A stretch of DNA of 64,000 bases, from assembly GCF_040703125.1 (NCBI RefSeq), contig NZ_CP160035.1, forward strand, positions 1,550,001 to 1,614,000. Reading direction: 5' to 3'. Source of the stretch: Flavobacterium ovatum. Lineage in GTDB: Bacteria > Bacteroidota > Bacteroidia > Flavobacteriales > Flavobacteriaceae. Shown here in pieces: positions 34,067 to 41,992 of this stretch. Under the pieces are notes generated by a model. The model made no database searches. It was given only the letters and a program-made list of their open reading frames with translations, and was not told where the DNA came from. A program made the translations under genes and the position numbers. The number at the start of each line of letters is the position of its first letter. Positions within the stretch are counted from its first letter, which is position 1.

Positions 34067-35257
34067 TTAAGCTGCTAGAGCGTCTTTGATTCTTTTTAAA
34101 GCTTCTTTCAAAATGTCATCACTTGTTGCGTAAGAGAAACGGATGCAGTCTGGGTTACCAAAAGCGTCACCTGTTACAGTTGCTACGTTTGCTTCGGCTA
34201 AAAGGTACATCGATAAATCCATGGCGTCTTTGATTTCAGTTCCTCTCAATGTTTTTCCAAAGAAAGATGAAACGTCTGGGAATACGTAGAAAGCACCTTC
34301 TGGAACGTTGATTTTGATTCCTGGAATTTCTTGTAACAATCCAACAACTAAATCTCTACGGCTATGGAAAGCGTCCACCATGTGTTTCAATACAGATGGG
34401 TCTGCATCTACAGCGGTAATCGTAGCGCGTTGTGCAGGAGAGTTAGGTCCAGAGGTAACTTGACCTTGAATTTTGGTACAGGCTTTTGCAATGAATTCTG
34501 GTCCACCAATGTAACCAATACGGTAACCTGTCATTGCAAATGCTTTGGCAACTCCATTTACGGTGATGGTTTTATCAAACATTCCTGGGATTGATGCAAT
34601 ACTGCAAAAAGTTCCAGAGAAGTTGATGTGTTCGTATATTTCGTCAGCTACTACGTAGATGTTTGGGTGTTTTGCCAAAACTGCTGCTAAAGCAGTCAAT
34701 TCTTCACGGCTGTAAACAGATCCTGATGGGTTACAAGGAGATGAGAACCACATCATTTTTGTTTTTGGTGTGATGGCTGCTTCTAGTTGTGCTGCTGTGA
34801 TTTTGAAATCGGTGTCGATAGAAGTAGGAACTGCAACTGGTACACCACCTGATAATTTTACGATTTCGAAGTACGAAACCCAGTAAGGTGCTGGCAAGAT
34901 CACTTCGTCACCATCGTTTAACATTACTTGTGCAATGTTGTATAGTGATTGTTTTGCTCCTGTAGAAACTACGATATTGGCTGGTTTGTAATCCAAGTCA
35001 TTATCTCTTTTGAATTTTCTGCAAATAGCGTCTTTCAACTCACCGTATCCATCAACTGGAGAGTATGTGCTATAGTTTTCATCTACAGCTCTTTTTGCTG
35101 CTTCTTTGATGAAGTCTGGTGTATTAAAGTCAGGTTCTCCTAAACTTAAACTGATAATGTCTTTTCCTTGTGCTTTTAATTCGCGAGCTAATGCTGCCAT
35201 TGCTAATGTTTGCGAAGTAGCCAAATTGTTAATTCTGTCTGAAAGAATATGGTTCAT
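34067..35257 (-). CDS. Pyridoxal-phosphate aminotransferase, aspartate aminotransferase type (class I)
   Basis: 396 residues. N-terminal SLSLGEPDFNTPDFIKEAA, Tyr and Asn contacts in STGAKQSLYN and WFSSPCNPSGSVYS, ADEIYEHI, the PLP-lysine motif TVNGVAKAFAMTGYRIGY, and the carboxylate-binding Arg near the end (CIRFSYATS). This is the Ib-type aspartate/aromatic aminotransferase group. It interconverts aspartate and oxaloacetate with glutamate/2-oxoglutarate. Substrate range cannot be set from sequence. The desaturase gene lies 68 bases upstream, same strand. Confidence 0.94.
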   Translation of the reverse strand: MNHILSDRINNLATSQTLAMAALARELKAQGKDIISLSLGEPDFNTPDFIKEAAKRAVDENYSTYSPVDGYGELKDAICRKFKRDNDLDYKPANIVVSTGAKQSLYNIAQVMLNDGDEVILPAPYWVSYFEIVKLSGGVPVAVPTSIDTDFKITAAQLEAAITPKTKMMWFSSPCNPSGSVYSREELTALAAVLAKHPNIYVVADEIYEHINFSGTFCSIASIPGMFDKTITVNGVAKAFAMTGYRIGYIGGPEFIAKACTKIQGQVTSGPNSPAQRATITAVDADPSVLKHMVDAFHSRRDLVVGLLQEIPGIKINVPEGAFYVFPDVSSFFGKTLRGTEIKDAMDLSMYLLAEANVATVTGDAFGNPDCIRFSYATSDDILKEALKRIKDALAA

Positions 35258-35325
35258 TAAAGTTGATTTAAAAGGCTTTAATTTCCGTAGAAAATTGAAG
35301 CTGTTAATGATTTATTTTTGTTTTG

Positions 35326-36423
35326 TTATTGCGTAATTTCGGGTTGCACTCCTAAGTCTTTCAAATGTTTGACGTGAGCTATTAAGGCACTCAACATGGT
35401 TTTGTACTCAAAATACGGAAGGTTGCATTCGCTTGCGGTTTGTTTTACAAATTGGGCGATTTTTCCGTAATGAACGTGACTAATGTGCGGGTATAAATGA
35501 TGTTCAATTTGGTGGTTTAATCCTCCAGTATAGTAGTTTACCAACCAGTTTTTTGGCGCAAAATTAGTAGTGGTGTACAATTGATGTATTGCCCAAGTGT
35601 TGTCCATTTCGTTCAATTCATTTGGAGATGGATTTTCTGTTTCTTCCACAACATGTGCTAATTGGAAAACCATACTCAAAATCAATCCTGCAGTATAATG
35701 CATGATAAAAAAGCCAATCAAGACTTTCCACCAACTGATTAATAGAATTGGAATTACTAACCAAAAAGAGAAATAAACGATTTTAGAAATCACCAATCCT
35801 GTCCATAATTTTTTAGGATTAGCGGGCCCACCGTAGGACAATTTTCTTTTTAAGTAACCGCCCATTTGTTTGAAATCGGTCGTTAAACACCAGTTGATGG
35901 TTAATAACCCGTAAGCAAACAAAGCATAATATTGTTGGAATCTATGAAAACTGTACCATGTAGCATGTTTAGTAAAACGAATGATTCTTCCTGCTTCAAG
36001 ATCTTCATCGTGTCCAGGAATATTGGTGTAGGTATGGTGCAATACATTGTGTTGTACTTGCCAGTTATAAACGTTTCCAGCTAAGATATAAATACTACCT
36101 CCCATGATTTTGTTTAGCCAAGGCTTGGAAGAATAAGAACCGTGATTTCCATCGTGCATGACGTTCATTCCAACGCCTGCCATTCCAACTCCCATGACAA
36201 AGCTCAATAGAAGATGAATTCCAAAAGGCATTGTAGGTAATAATAAAATAACAAAATAAGGGATGAATAGTAAAGAAAACATAATTGCTGTTTTGATATA
36301 CAATTTCCAGTTCCCTGTTTTTTTGATATTGTTATCTCTAAAATATTCGTTCACACGCGAGTTTAAAATTTTAAAAAATTTTAAAGCATCATGTCTTGGA
36401 AAAGTTGGCGCGTTCGAAATCAT
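35326..36423 (-). CDS. Membrane fatty acid desaturase (acyl-CoA / acyl-lipid)
   Basis: 365 residues with four or more TM helices. The three histidine boxes that bind the di-iron centre are HDGNHGS, HNVLHHTYTN and NHQIEHHLYP. The QIEHH form of the third box is typical of front-end desaturases, although there is no cytochrome b5 domain. It inserts a double bond into an acyl chain, affecting membrane fluidity. Divergent from rsmG; the minus-strand box TACCTTTG at 36450-36457 may be its promoter. Confidence 0.93.
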   Translation of the reverse strand: MISNAPTFPRHDALKFFKILNSRVNEYFRDNNIKKTGNWKLYIKTAIMFSLLFIPYFVILLLPTMPFGIHLLLSFVMGVGMAGVGMNVMHDGNHGSYSSKPWLNKIMGGSIYILAGNVYNWQVQHNVLHHTYTNIPGHDEDLEAGRIIRFTKHATWYSFHRFQQYYALFAYGLLTINWCLTTDFKQMGGYLKRKLSYGGPANPKKLWTGLVISKIVYFSFWLVIPILLISWWKVLIGFFIMHYTAGLILSMVFQLAHVVEETENPSPNELNEMDNTWAIHQLYTTTNFAPKNWLVNYYTGGLNHQIEHHLYPHISHVHYGKIAQFVKQTASECNLPYFEYKTMLSALIAHVKHLKDLGVQPEITQ

Positions 36424-36449
36424 AAAATAGTTTAAGTTGTAATAGTTTG

Positions 36450-36457
36450 CAAAGGTA
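36450..36457 (-). promoter_or_regulatory. Possible -7 box of the desaturase gene (TACCTTTG)
   Basis: TACCTTTG on the minus strand, 27 bases before the desaturase ATG, fits TAnnTTTG; no clear -33 partner. Confidence 0.4.
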
Positions 36458-36512
36458 ATTATTAAAATTCTCTATTTGATAAATTCGGTTAATATTTAAG
36501 ATTTAAAAATAG

Positions 36513-36520
36513 TACTTTTG
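36513..36520 (+). promoter_or_regulatory. Possible -7 box of rsmG (TACTTTTG)
   Basis: TACTTTTG fits TAnnTTTG and ends 15 bases before the rsmG ATG, which would give a very short leader. Confidence 0.4.
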
Positions 36521-36535
36521 TTAAAAAATTAGATA

Positions 36536-37165
36536 ATGGACGAGATTTTGAAGTATTTTCCTGATTTGACGGATATTCAGAAAGAACAATTCGAAAAATT
36601 GGATTTTTTATACCATGACTGGAACGAAAAAATCAATGTGATTTCAAGAAAAGATATTGATTCCCTATACACTAAGCACGTATTACATTCATTAGGAATT
36701 GCCAAGATTATGAAATTTGAACCAGGAACTTATGTTTTGGACGTAGGAACTGGTGGTGGATTCCCTGGAATTCCATTAGCTATTTTGTATCCTGAAACTC
36801 GTTTTTATTTGATTGATATCATTGCAAAAAAAATAAAAGTAGTGCAAGGAGTTGCGGAAGTTTTGGGATTGAAAAATGTGAAAGCAGAGCAAATGCGAGC
36901 AGAAAATGTGAAAGGCGATTTCGATTTTATCGTAAGCCGTGCCGTGACCAATATGCCTGATTTTGTTTCATGGGTAAAAACCAAAATTAAAAAACAACAC
37001 AAACACCAATTGAAAAACGGAATCCTTTACTTAAAAGGGGGCGATTTGACGGAAGAGTTAGCTGCTTTCCCGAGAGCGACAGAATATAATTTAGCAGACT
37101 TTTTTGCGGATGAATTTTTCGAAACTAAAAAAGTGGTGCATGTACCGTTGAAGTTTGTGGTTTAA
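36536..37165 (+). CDS. rsmG: 16S rRNA (guanine527-N7)-methyltransferase
   Basis: 209 residues. SAM-binding motif YVLDVGTGGGFPGIPLA, then RFYLIDIIAKKIKVVQGVAE, and FIVSRAVTNMPDFVSWV, which is diagnostic of RsmG. KHVLHSLGIAKI near residue 45 and the C-terminal strand are also typical. It methylates G527 in the decoding region of 16S rRNA. The glycosyltransferase gene begins 27 bases after its stop, so the two are probably co-transcribed. Confidence 0.96.
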   Translation: MDEILKYFPDLTDIQKEQFEKLDFLYHDWNEKINVISRKDIDSLYTKHVLHSLGIAKIMKFEPGTYVLDVGTGGGFPGIPLAILYPETRFYLIDIIAKKIKVVQGVAEVLGLKNVKAEQMRAENVKGDFDFIVSRAVTNMPDFVSWVKTKIKKQHKHQLKNGILYLKGGDLTEELAAFPRATEYNLADFFADEFFETKKVVHVPLKFVV

Positions 37166-37192
37166 TATGTTTGATTATTAGGTTGCATCATT

Positions 37193-37903
37193 ATGATTCA
37201 AAAATTATCGATTGTTATTCCAGTTTATAACGAAGAGAAAACGATTCATCTTATTTTAGATAAAATAAAGGGTGTTGATTTGTTGTCTAATATGGTCAAA
37301 GAATTAATTATTGTTGACGATTGTTCATCGGATAAATCATTAGTAGCTTTGAAGGAGTATCAGTTGAATAACACTGGTATGGATATTTCAATAGAAAGTC
37401 ATAAGCTGAATAGAGGTAAAGGAGCCGCTCTACAGACCGGTATCAAAAGAGTTACAGGTGATGTTGTGATTATTCAAGACGCTGATTTAGAATATGATCC
37501 TAACGAGTATAATATTCTTTTAAAACCTATTTTAGACGGTGTTGCCGATGTGGTTTATGGAAGCCGATTTATGGGTGGGAATCCGCATAGGGTTTTATTC
37601 TTTTGGCATAGTATTGGAAATAAGTTTTTGACTTTTTTGAGTAATATGTTTACCAATTTGAATTTGACAGATATGGAAGCCTGTTATAAAATGTTTAAAA
37701 GGGAAATTATCCAGTCCCTTGAGTTAAAAGAAAACAAATTCGGGTTTGAGCCAGAAGTTACCGCTAAGATTTCAAAAATTAAAGGGATTCGAATCTATGA
37801 AGTAGGAATCAGTTATTACGGAAGAACTTTTGAGGAAGGAAAGAAAGTAAGTTGGAAAGATGGTTTTAGAGCTATTTATTGTATTGTAAAGTATGGAATG
37901 TGA
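37193..37903 (+). CDS. Family 2 glycosyltransferase (dolichyl-phosphate mannose synthase-like)
   Basis: 236 residues. N-terminal nucleotide-sugar site LSIVIPVYNEEKTIHLILDKI, DDCSSDKS, GKGAALQTGI, the DXD-like IIQDADLEYDP, and YGSRFMGGNPH. No TM helix at the C-terminus, so it is a soluble polyprenyl-phosphate sugar transferase type. It would transfer a sugar, usually mannose or glucose, to a lipid carrier. The acceptor is unknown. A strong bidirectional terminator separates it from pruA. Confidence 0.9.
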   Translation: MIQKLSIVIPVYNEEKTIHLILDKIKGVDLLSNMVKELIIVDDCSSDKSLVALKEYQLNNTGMDISIESHKLNRGKGAALQTGIKRVTGDVVIIQDADLEYDPNEYNILLKPILDGVADVVYGSRFMGGNPHRVLFFWHSIGNKFLTFLSNMFTNLNLTDMEACYKMFKREIIQSLELKENKFGFEPEVTAKISKIKGIRIYEVGISYYGRTFEEGKKVSWKDGFRAIYCIVKYGM

Positions 37904-37918
37904 TTACTATTTCAAAAC

Positions 37919-37970
37919 AAAAAGACAAACCCCCATAAGATTTTTGAATCTTGTGGGGTTTGTCTTTTTT
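37919..37970. terminator. Bidirectional terminator between the glycosyltransferase gene and pruA
   Basis: Perfect 13-bp stem AAAGACAAACCCC / GGGGTTTGTCTTT, inner CAAGAT-like extension, A-rich on one side and T-rich on the other; it serves two convergent genes. Confidence 0.93.
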
Positions 37971-37979
37971 GTAGGGTTC

Positions 37980-39608
37980 TTATTCTCCTAAAAAAGGATA
38001 TTTATAACTTTCTGGAGTAACGAAAATTTCTTTAATAGTTCTTGGTGAAACCCAACGCAATAAGTTTAATGGAGAACCTGCTTTGTCATTAGTTCCTGAA
38101 GCTCTTGCGCCTCCAAATGGTTGTTGCCCTACTACTGCTCCTGTACATTTGTCATTGATGTAGAAGTTACCAGCGGCATTTTGTAATTTTACTGTTGCAA
38201 CCTCAATGGCATAACGATCTTGACTGAAAACAGCTCCAGTTAGTGCATATTCAGATGTAGAATCTACTAATTCAAGTGTTTCTTCCCATTTTGCATCCTC
38301 ATAAACAAAAATAGTCATTACTGGTCCAAACAATTCGGTTTCCATTGTAGTGTAATGAGGATTTGTTGTAACGATGACTGTAGGCTCAATAAAGTATCCT
38401 ACTGATTTATCGTAGTTTCCACCAACGATAATTTCAGCGTCAGTATCTTTTTTAGCTTGGTCAATAAAACGAGCCAATTTATCAAATGAACCTTCGTGAA
38501 TTACGGCGGTAATAAAATTGCCAAAGTCTTCAGGTGATCCCATTTTCATTGATTTTACATCAGTGATAATTTGCTCTTTTACAGCTGGCCACATACTTTG
38601 TGGTACGTAAGCTCTTGACGCGGCTGAACATTTTTGACCTTGAAATTCGAAAGCACCACGTACAATTCCCGTAGAAACTTGTTTAGGGGTAGCACTTGAG
38701 TGAGCGATAATAAAATCTTTCCCTCCAGTTTCCCCTACGATTCTAGGGTATGTTTTATAATGGTGGATGTTAGTTCCAATTTTAGCCCAAATGTCTTTGA
38801 ATACATGAGTGGATCCTGTAAAGTGTAATCCTGCAAAATCACGACTTGCTAAAATAGTATCTGTAATCATTAAAGCATCTCCAAAAACAACATTGATAAC
38901 GCCATCAGGAACTCCTGCTTCTTTGAATACCTCGATAATGATTTTTGCTGAAAATACTTGGCTGTCACTTGGTTTCCAGATCACAACATTTCCCATCATA
39001 GCAGCACTAGCAGGAAGATTGGCCGCAATAGCTGTAAAGTTAAAAGGGGTGATCGCATATATAAATCCTTCAAGCGGACGGTATTCTAAGCGATTCCAAG
39101 TTGAGGAATCAGAATTAGGTTGATCGGCGTAAATTTGTGTCATGAATTCTACGTTAAAACGTAAAAAATCAATCAACTCACAAGAAGCATCAATTTCTGC
39201 TTGATGAATATTTTTGGATTGCCCAATCATGGTTGCCGCATTGATTCTAGCTCTGTAGGGACCTGCGATTAATTCAGCTGCTTTTAGGAAAATGGCTGCG
39301 CGTTGTTCCCAAGCCATATTTGCCCAAGCTTGTCTAGATTCAAGGGCGTTTGCAATGGCTTTTTCTATATGTAATTTTTTGGCAAGATGGTAAGTTCCTA
39401 CACAATGTTGGTGATCGTGAGGGGCTGTTATGTTTCGTGTGTTTCCTGTCCTGATTTCTTCACTTCCAATGTATAAAGGGACATCAATTTTTGAATTCCA
39501 CATTTTGGAATAGACTTCTAAAACTGCTTTCTTTTCAGGGGAATTTGGAGAATAGTTCTTTACAGGTTCATTAATTGCTTTTGGTGTTTTGAAAAATCCT
39601 TTTAACAT
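37980..39608 (-). CDS. pruA: L-glutamate gamma-semialdehyde dehydrogenase (P5C dehydrogenase)
   Basis: 542 residues. NAD-dependent aldehyde dehydrogenase that finishes proline degradation to glutamate. SAMMGNVVIWKPSDSQ binds NAD; the catalytic Glu is in RIVGETGGKDFI and the catalytic Cys in FEFQGQKCSAASRAY. Near the end, NDKCTGAVVGQQPFGGARASGTNDKAG is typical of the PruA group rather than general ALDHs. Length fits the stand-alone enzyme (no proline dehydrogenase domain). Confidence 0.96.
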   Translation of the reverse strand: MLKGFFKTPKAINEPVKNYSPNSPEKKAVLEVYSKMWNSKIDVPLYIGSEEIRTGNTRNITAPHDHQHCVGTYHLAKKLHIEKAIANALESRQAWANMAWEQRAAIFLKAAELIAGPYRARINAATMIGQSKNIHQAEIDASCELIDFLRFNVEFMTQIYADQPNSDSSTWNRLEYRPLEGFIYAITPFNFTAIAANLPASAAMMGNVVIWKPSDSQVFSAKIIIEVFKEAGVPDGVINVVFGDALMITDTILASRDFAGLHFTGSTHVFKDIWAKIGTNIHHYKTYPRIVGETGGKDFIIAHSSATPKQVSTGIVRGAFEFQGQKCSAASRAYVPQSMWPAVKEQIITDVKSMKMGSPEDFGNFITAVIHEGSFDKLARFIDQAKKDTDAEIIVGGNYDKSVGYFIEPTVIVTTNPHYTTMETELFGPVMTIFVYEDAKWEETLELVDSTSEYALTGAVFSQDRYAIEVATVKLQNAAGNFYINDKCTGAVVGQQPFGGARASGTNDKAGSPLNLLRWVSPRTIKEIFVTPESYKYPFLGE

Positions 39609-39682
39609 AGTAATGTGTTTTTTTAATGTCTATTTGTTCCACTTAAGATAAGTTTTGATGTAGAAAATAAAAGATTTGTATA

Positions 39683-39770
39683 ATACCAATTATGATTATA
39701 AATAAGTCTTATTATCAGTTCGAGCGCAGTCGAGAATCACAACAGCATCTCGACTGCACTACCTATGACG
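39683..39770. repeat. TCGAGA/TCTCGA dispersed element, copy 2
   Basis: Includes ATACCAATTATGATTATAAA, TCAGTTCGAGCGCAGTCGAG, CAGCATCTCGACTGCAC and CTATGACG, aligned with 30862-30950. The arms GCAGTCGAGA / TCTCGACTGC are a perfect 10-bp inverted repeat. Confidence 0.75.
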
Positions 39771-39822
39771 TTTTAGTTTAAATACCTGATTTACAGATAC
39801 TTAAAAAAAAACACACCCCTAG

Positions 39823-39838
39823 CCCCTCTCAAGAGGGG
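39823..39838. repeat. Short hairpin CCCCTC-TCAA-GAGGGG
   Basis: Six-base arms within ACCCCTAGCCCCTCTCAAGA, a word order I associate with frequent flavobacterial intergenic repeats. One copy here. Confidence 0.5.
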
Positions 39839-40058
39839 AATTAGAAGTGCTAACATTCAAATAACGTCATTTTATATTGCTTTTTTTAGAATAAAAATTA
39901 TTCCTCGATGTGACAAAAACAAACAGTAGACTATTATATGTTTATAAATGGTATAACTTGTAAATCAGATGCTTTAATCACAAAAATACGTAGATTAATC
40001 TGAAAAGGCCAGACTTTTCAGGTAAAATAAAGGTTTTTTCTTCGTTAAGGAAGCGTTT

Positions 40059-40445
40059 TTAATTCAAGGCAAATGGAGCGCAAAGTTTAAACGTAGGTAT
40101 GAAAACCTTGAAGGTTTTTGCATTACTAAAATTAATCATATTAAAGTGACCTTGCATAGCTCCATAAGGCGAAGCGAGTAAACACCCGGAGGTATATATG
40201 TGTAGTTCTCCAGGTTTTAATACTGGTTTTTTGCCAATTACACCTTCTCCGTCAACAATTTCTAATTCATTTAAAGAATCAAATATTTCCCAATGTCGTG
40301 AGCTAAGTTGAACAGAATCTTTACTGTGGTTTTCAATGGTAATCTCGTAACTAAAGGCAAAATGAATCTTGTAGTTTTTGAAGTAAGTACCTTCAAAACT
40401 AGTCAAAACTGAAATTTTTATGCCTCTTGTTATTTGAGAAACCAT
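40059..40445 (-). CDS. apaG: ApaG family protein
   Basis: 128 residues, single fibronectin-like beta domain. Typical are FKNYKIHFAFSYEITIENHS, SVQLSSRHWEIFDS, EVIGKKPVLKPGE-like EGVIGKKPVLKPGELHIYTSG, and GAMQGHFNM. ApaG affects cobalt/magnesium handling in Salmonella, but its molecular role is not known. It lies 82 bases after the DUF5103 gene on the same strand, an order seen in many flavobacteria. Confidence 0.95.
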   Translation of the reverse strand: MVSQITRGIKISVLTSFEGTYFKNYKIHFAFSYEITIENHSKDSVQLSSRHWEIFDSLNELEIVDGEGVIGKKPVLKPGELHIYTSGCLLASPYGAMQGHFNMINFSNAKTFKVFIPTFKLCAPFALN

Positions 40446-40527
40446 GATAAACTAGTAAATAATGATTTGATTATGAAACAAAAATACAAAAAAAGGATTT
40501 GTTTTGATCTTTTTGCCTAGTGTTTTT

Positions 40528-41787
40528 TTAATTGACAACATTTGTGGAATTGGCATTTCCTTTTCCGATGATTCTGTCGTATCTTCCTGTGTTGTTTTTA
40601 TAATATACAAGGATAGTGTATTCGTTTTCAGTTTGATGAAAATTTCCGTCAATAGCATTTTCATTATCGATTTCACTCTTACTATCTGCAATAATGTACT
40701 TGTAATTAGTGAATCCTTGTTTTATTAATAAGGCTTTTTCATAAATTCCTTTTTCAGGATTATAATCCATTTTATTTTCAGGGCTTAAGGCGTAATTGTT
40801 GAACATACCGACTACATAAATATCTTTTTTGAGCCTGAAACTAGGGGCCGATAGACTAAAATAAATCCAAGAATAATCTGTTTCGAGTTCGTTGTTTTCA
40901 GCATTGGCATTCAAAATAACAAAATTTCCATTGACATCTTGGTAAAATAAATAAGGTGAATTAGCCCTAGCATTATTCGTGTATAGATAGCTACCGTAAA
41001 TATCCGTACTAGAATCTACTTTTGCTATGTAGTTAGCTGGAAATCGAATGTTTTTGTTCTCAAAATACATGAACTCATTTCCTGCCCAAAATTGAGTTTC
41101 TCTATCATATTTGTAAACCAAATTATTACCTATTGTATATTGTGGAACAATATTTTTGATAGCATTATTAAAAATGCCATTTTGGAACAAGGCTATTTTT
41201 ACGTTTTTAATAGGATTTTGAAAGGTTATCGTGTTGGAGTTGATAGAAAAATCCAAATTGTGTTTAAAATTCAGGTTGTTAATTGTTCTTGCTCTTTTAA
41301 CTTGAATAGGAACTGTAGCTAAATCTTCATAAAGAATAAAACGTCTGCTAAAAACAATTTCTTTGCTTTCATTCAATATTTTTAAAATATAATTTCCACT
41401 CAATTTTAATTGTGTTGTGTATTGATTAGGAATTGGTAAGGTAAAGTGAGAGTAAATCTGCAAGGTGTTAAATGAAGTCGCAATAGTCTGAATACGTTGA
41501 TTGTCAAAACCAGAAAGGTACTCGTTCTTAGGGATTTCTGAGGGAATCCAATTGTAATCACAATGAACTATTTCGAAAAAATAATCACCATTGTTGCCAT
41601 ACAAATCATCAAATTGCAATTGAAACCCAGAACCTAATTGGAAAACGGGAACCACATTTTGATTGTTTTGAACAAAGGAAATTGTTTTTATATTGAATGG
41701 AGGGATTACTTCTTTTTCTACTTGTGCTAATAATGAAGTGGTCAGAGACAAAAAAGAAATAATTATGGATGTGATTTTCAAATACAT
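40528..41787 (-). CDS. DUF5103 domain-containing secreted protein
   Basis: 419 residues with signal peptide (ITSIIISFLSLTTSLLAQ). N-terminal DUF5103 region with HCDYNWIPSEIPKNEYLSGF and the ends QTIATSFNTLQIYSHF; the C-terminal part, YVVGMFNNYALSPENKMDYN then YEKALLIKQGFTNYKYI, resembles a carbohydrate-binding or Ig-like module. The family is specific to Bacteroidota and its function is not known. It is probably co-transcribed with apaG. A 14-bp palindrome lies 78 bases upstream of the ATG. Confidence 0.9.
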   Translation of the reverse strand: MYLKITSIIISFLSLTTSLLAQVEKEVIPPFNIKTISFVQNNQNVVPVFQLGSGFQLQFDDLYGNNGDYFFEIVHCDYNWIPSEIPKNEYLSGFDNQRIQTIATSFNTLQIYSHFTLPIPNQYTTQLKLSGNYILKILNESKEIVFSRRFILYEDLATVPIQVKRARTINNLNFKHNLDFSINSNTITFQNPIKNVKIALFQNGIFNNAIKNIVPQYTIGNNLVYKYDRETQFWAGNEFMYFENKNIRFPANYIAKVDSSTDIYGSYLYTNNARANSPYLFYQDVNGNFVILNANAENNELETDYSWIYFSLSAPSFRLKKDIYVVGMFNNYALSPENKMDYNPEKGIYEKALLIKQGFTNYKYIIADSKSEIDNENAIDGNFHQTENEYTILVYYKNNTGRYDRIIGKGNANSTNVVN

Positions 41788-41864
41788 GTTAGTTGTTTCA
41801 GGGCTAAAGTGTAAATATAACGAATTATATTTTAGATTGTTTTTGTTTTAATTCGAATATACTG

Positions 41865-41878
41865 ACGTTCTAGAACGT
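41865..41878. promoter_or_regulatory. Perfect 14-bp palindrome ACGTTCTAGAACGT
   Basis: Two 7-base halves read the same on both strands. It lies in the gap between the SNF2 gene and DUF5103, 78-91 bases before the DUF5103 ATG. Size and symmetry fit a dimeric repressor site; no regulator is identified. Confidence 0.35.
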
Positions 41879-41992
41879 TCCATTTTTTAGGTCAAAAAAA
41901 AATAATATAAATATATCAAGTAGTTGCACGTCCAATCTGAAAATTTTGACTTATTCCCGATAGCTATCCCGATAGAAACTAAGAAACAAAAC

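Larger units (their letters stand above)
39609..40058. other. Non-coding stretch with two repeats
   Basis: No gene seen. It has copy 2 of the TCGAGA/TCTCGA element (39683-39770) and a short hairpin repeat at 39823-39838. The rest is AT-rich. Confidence 0.6.
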
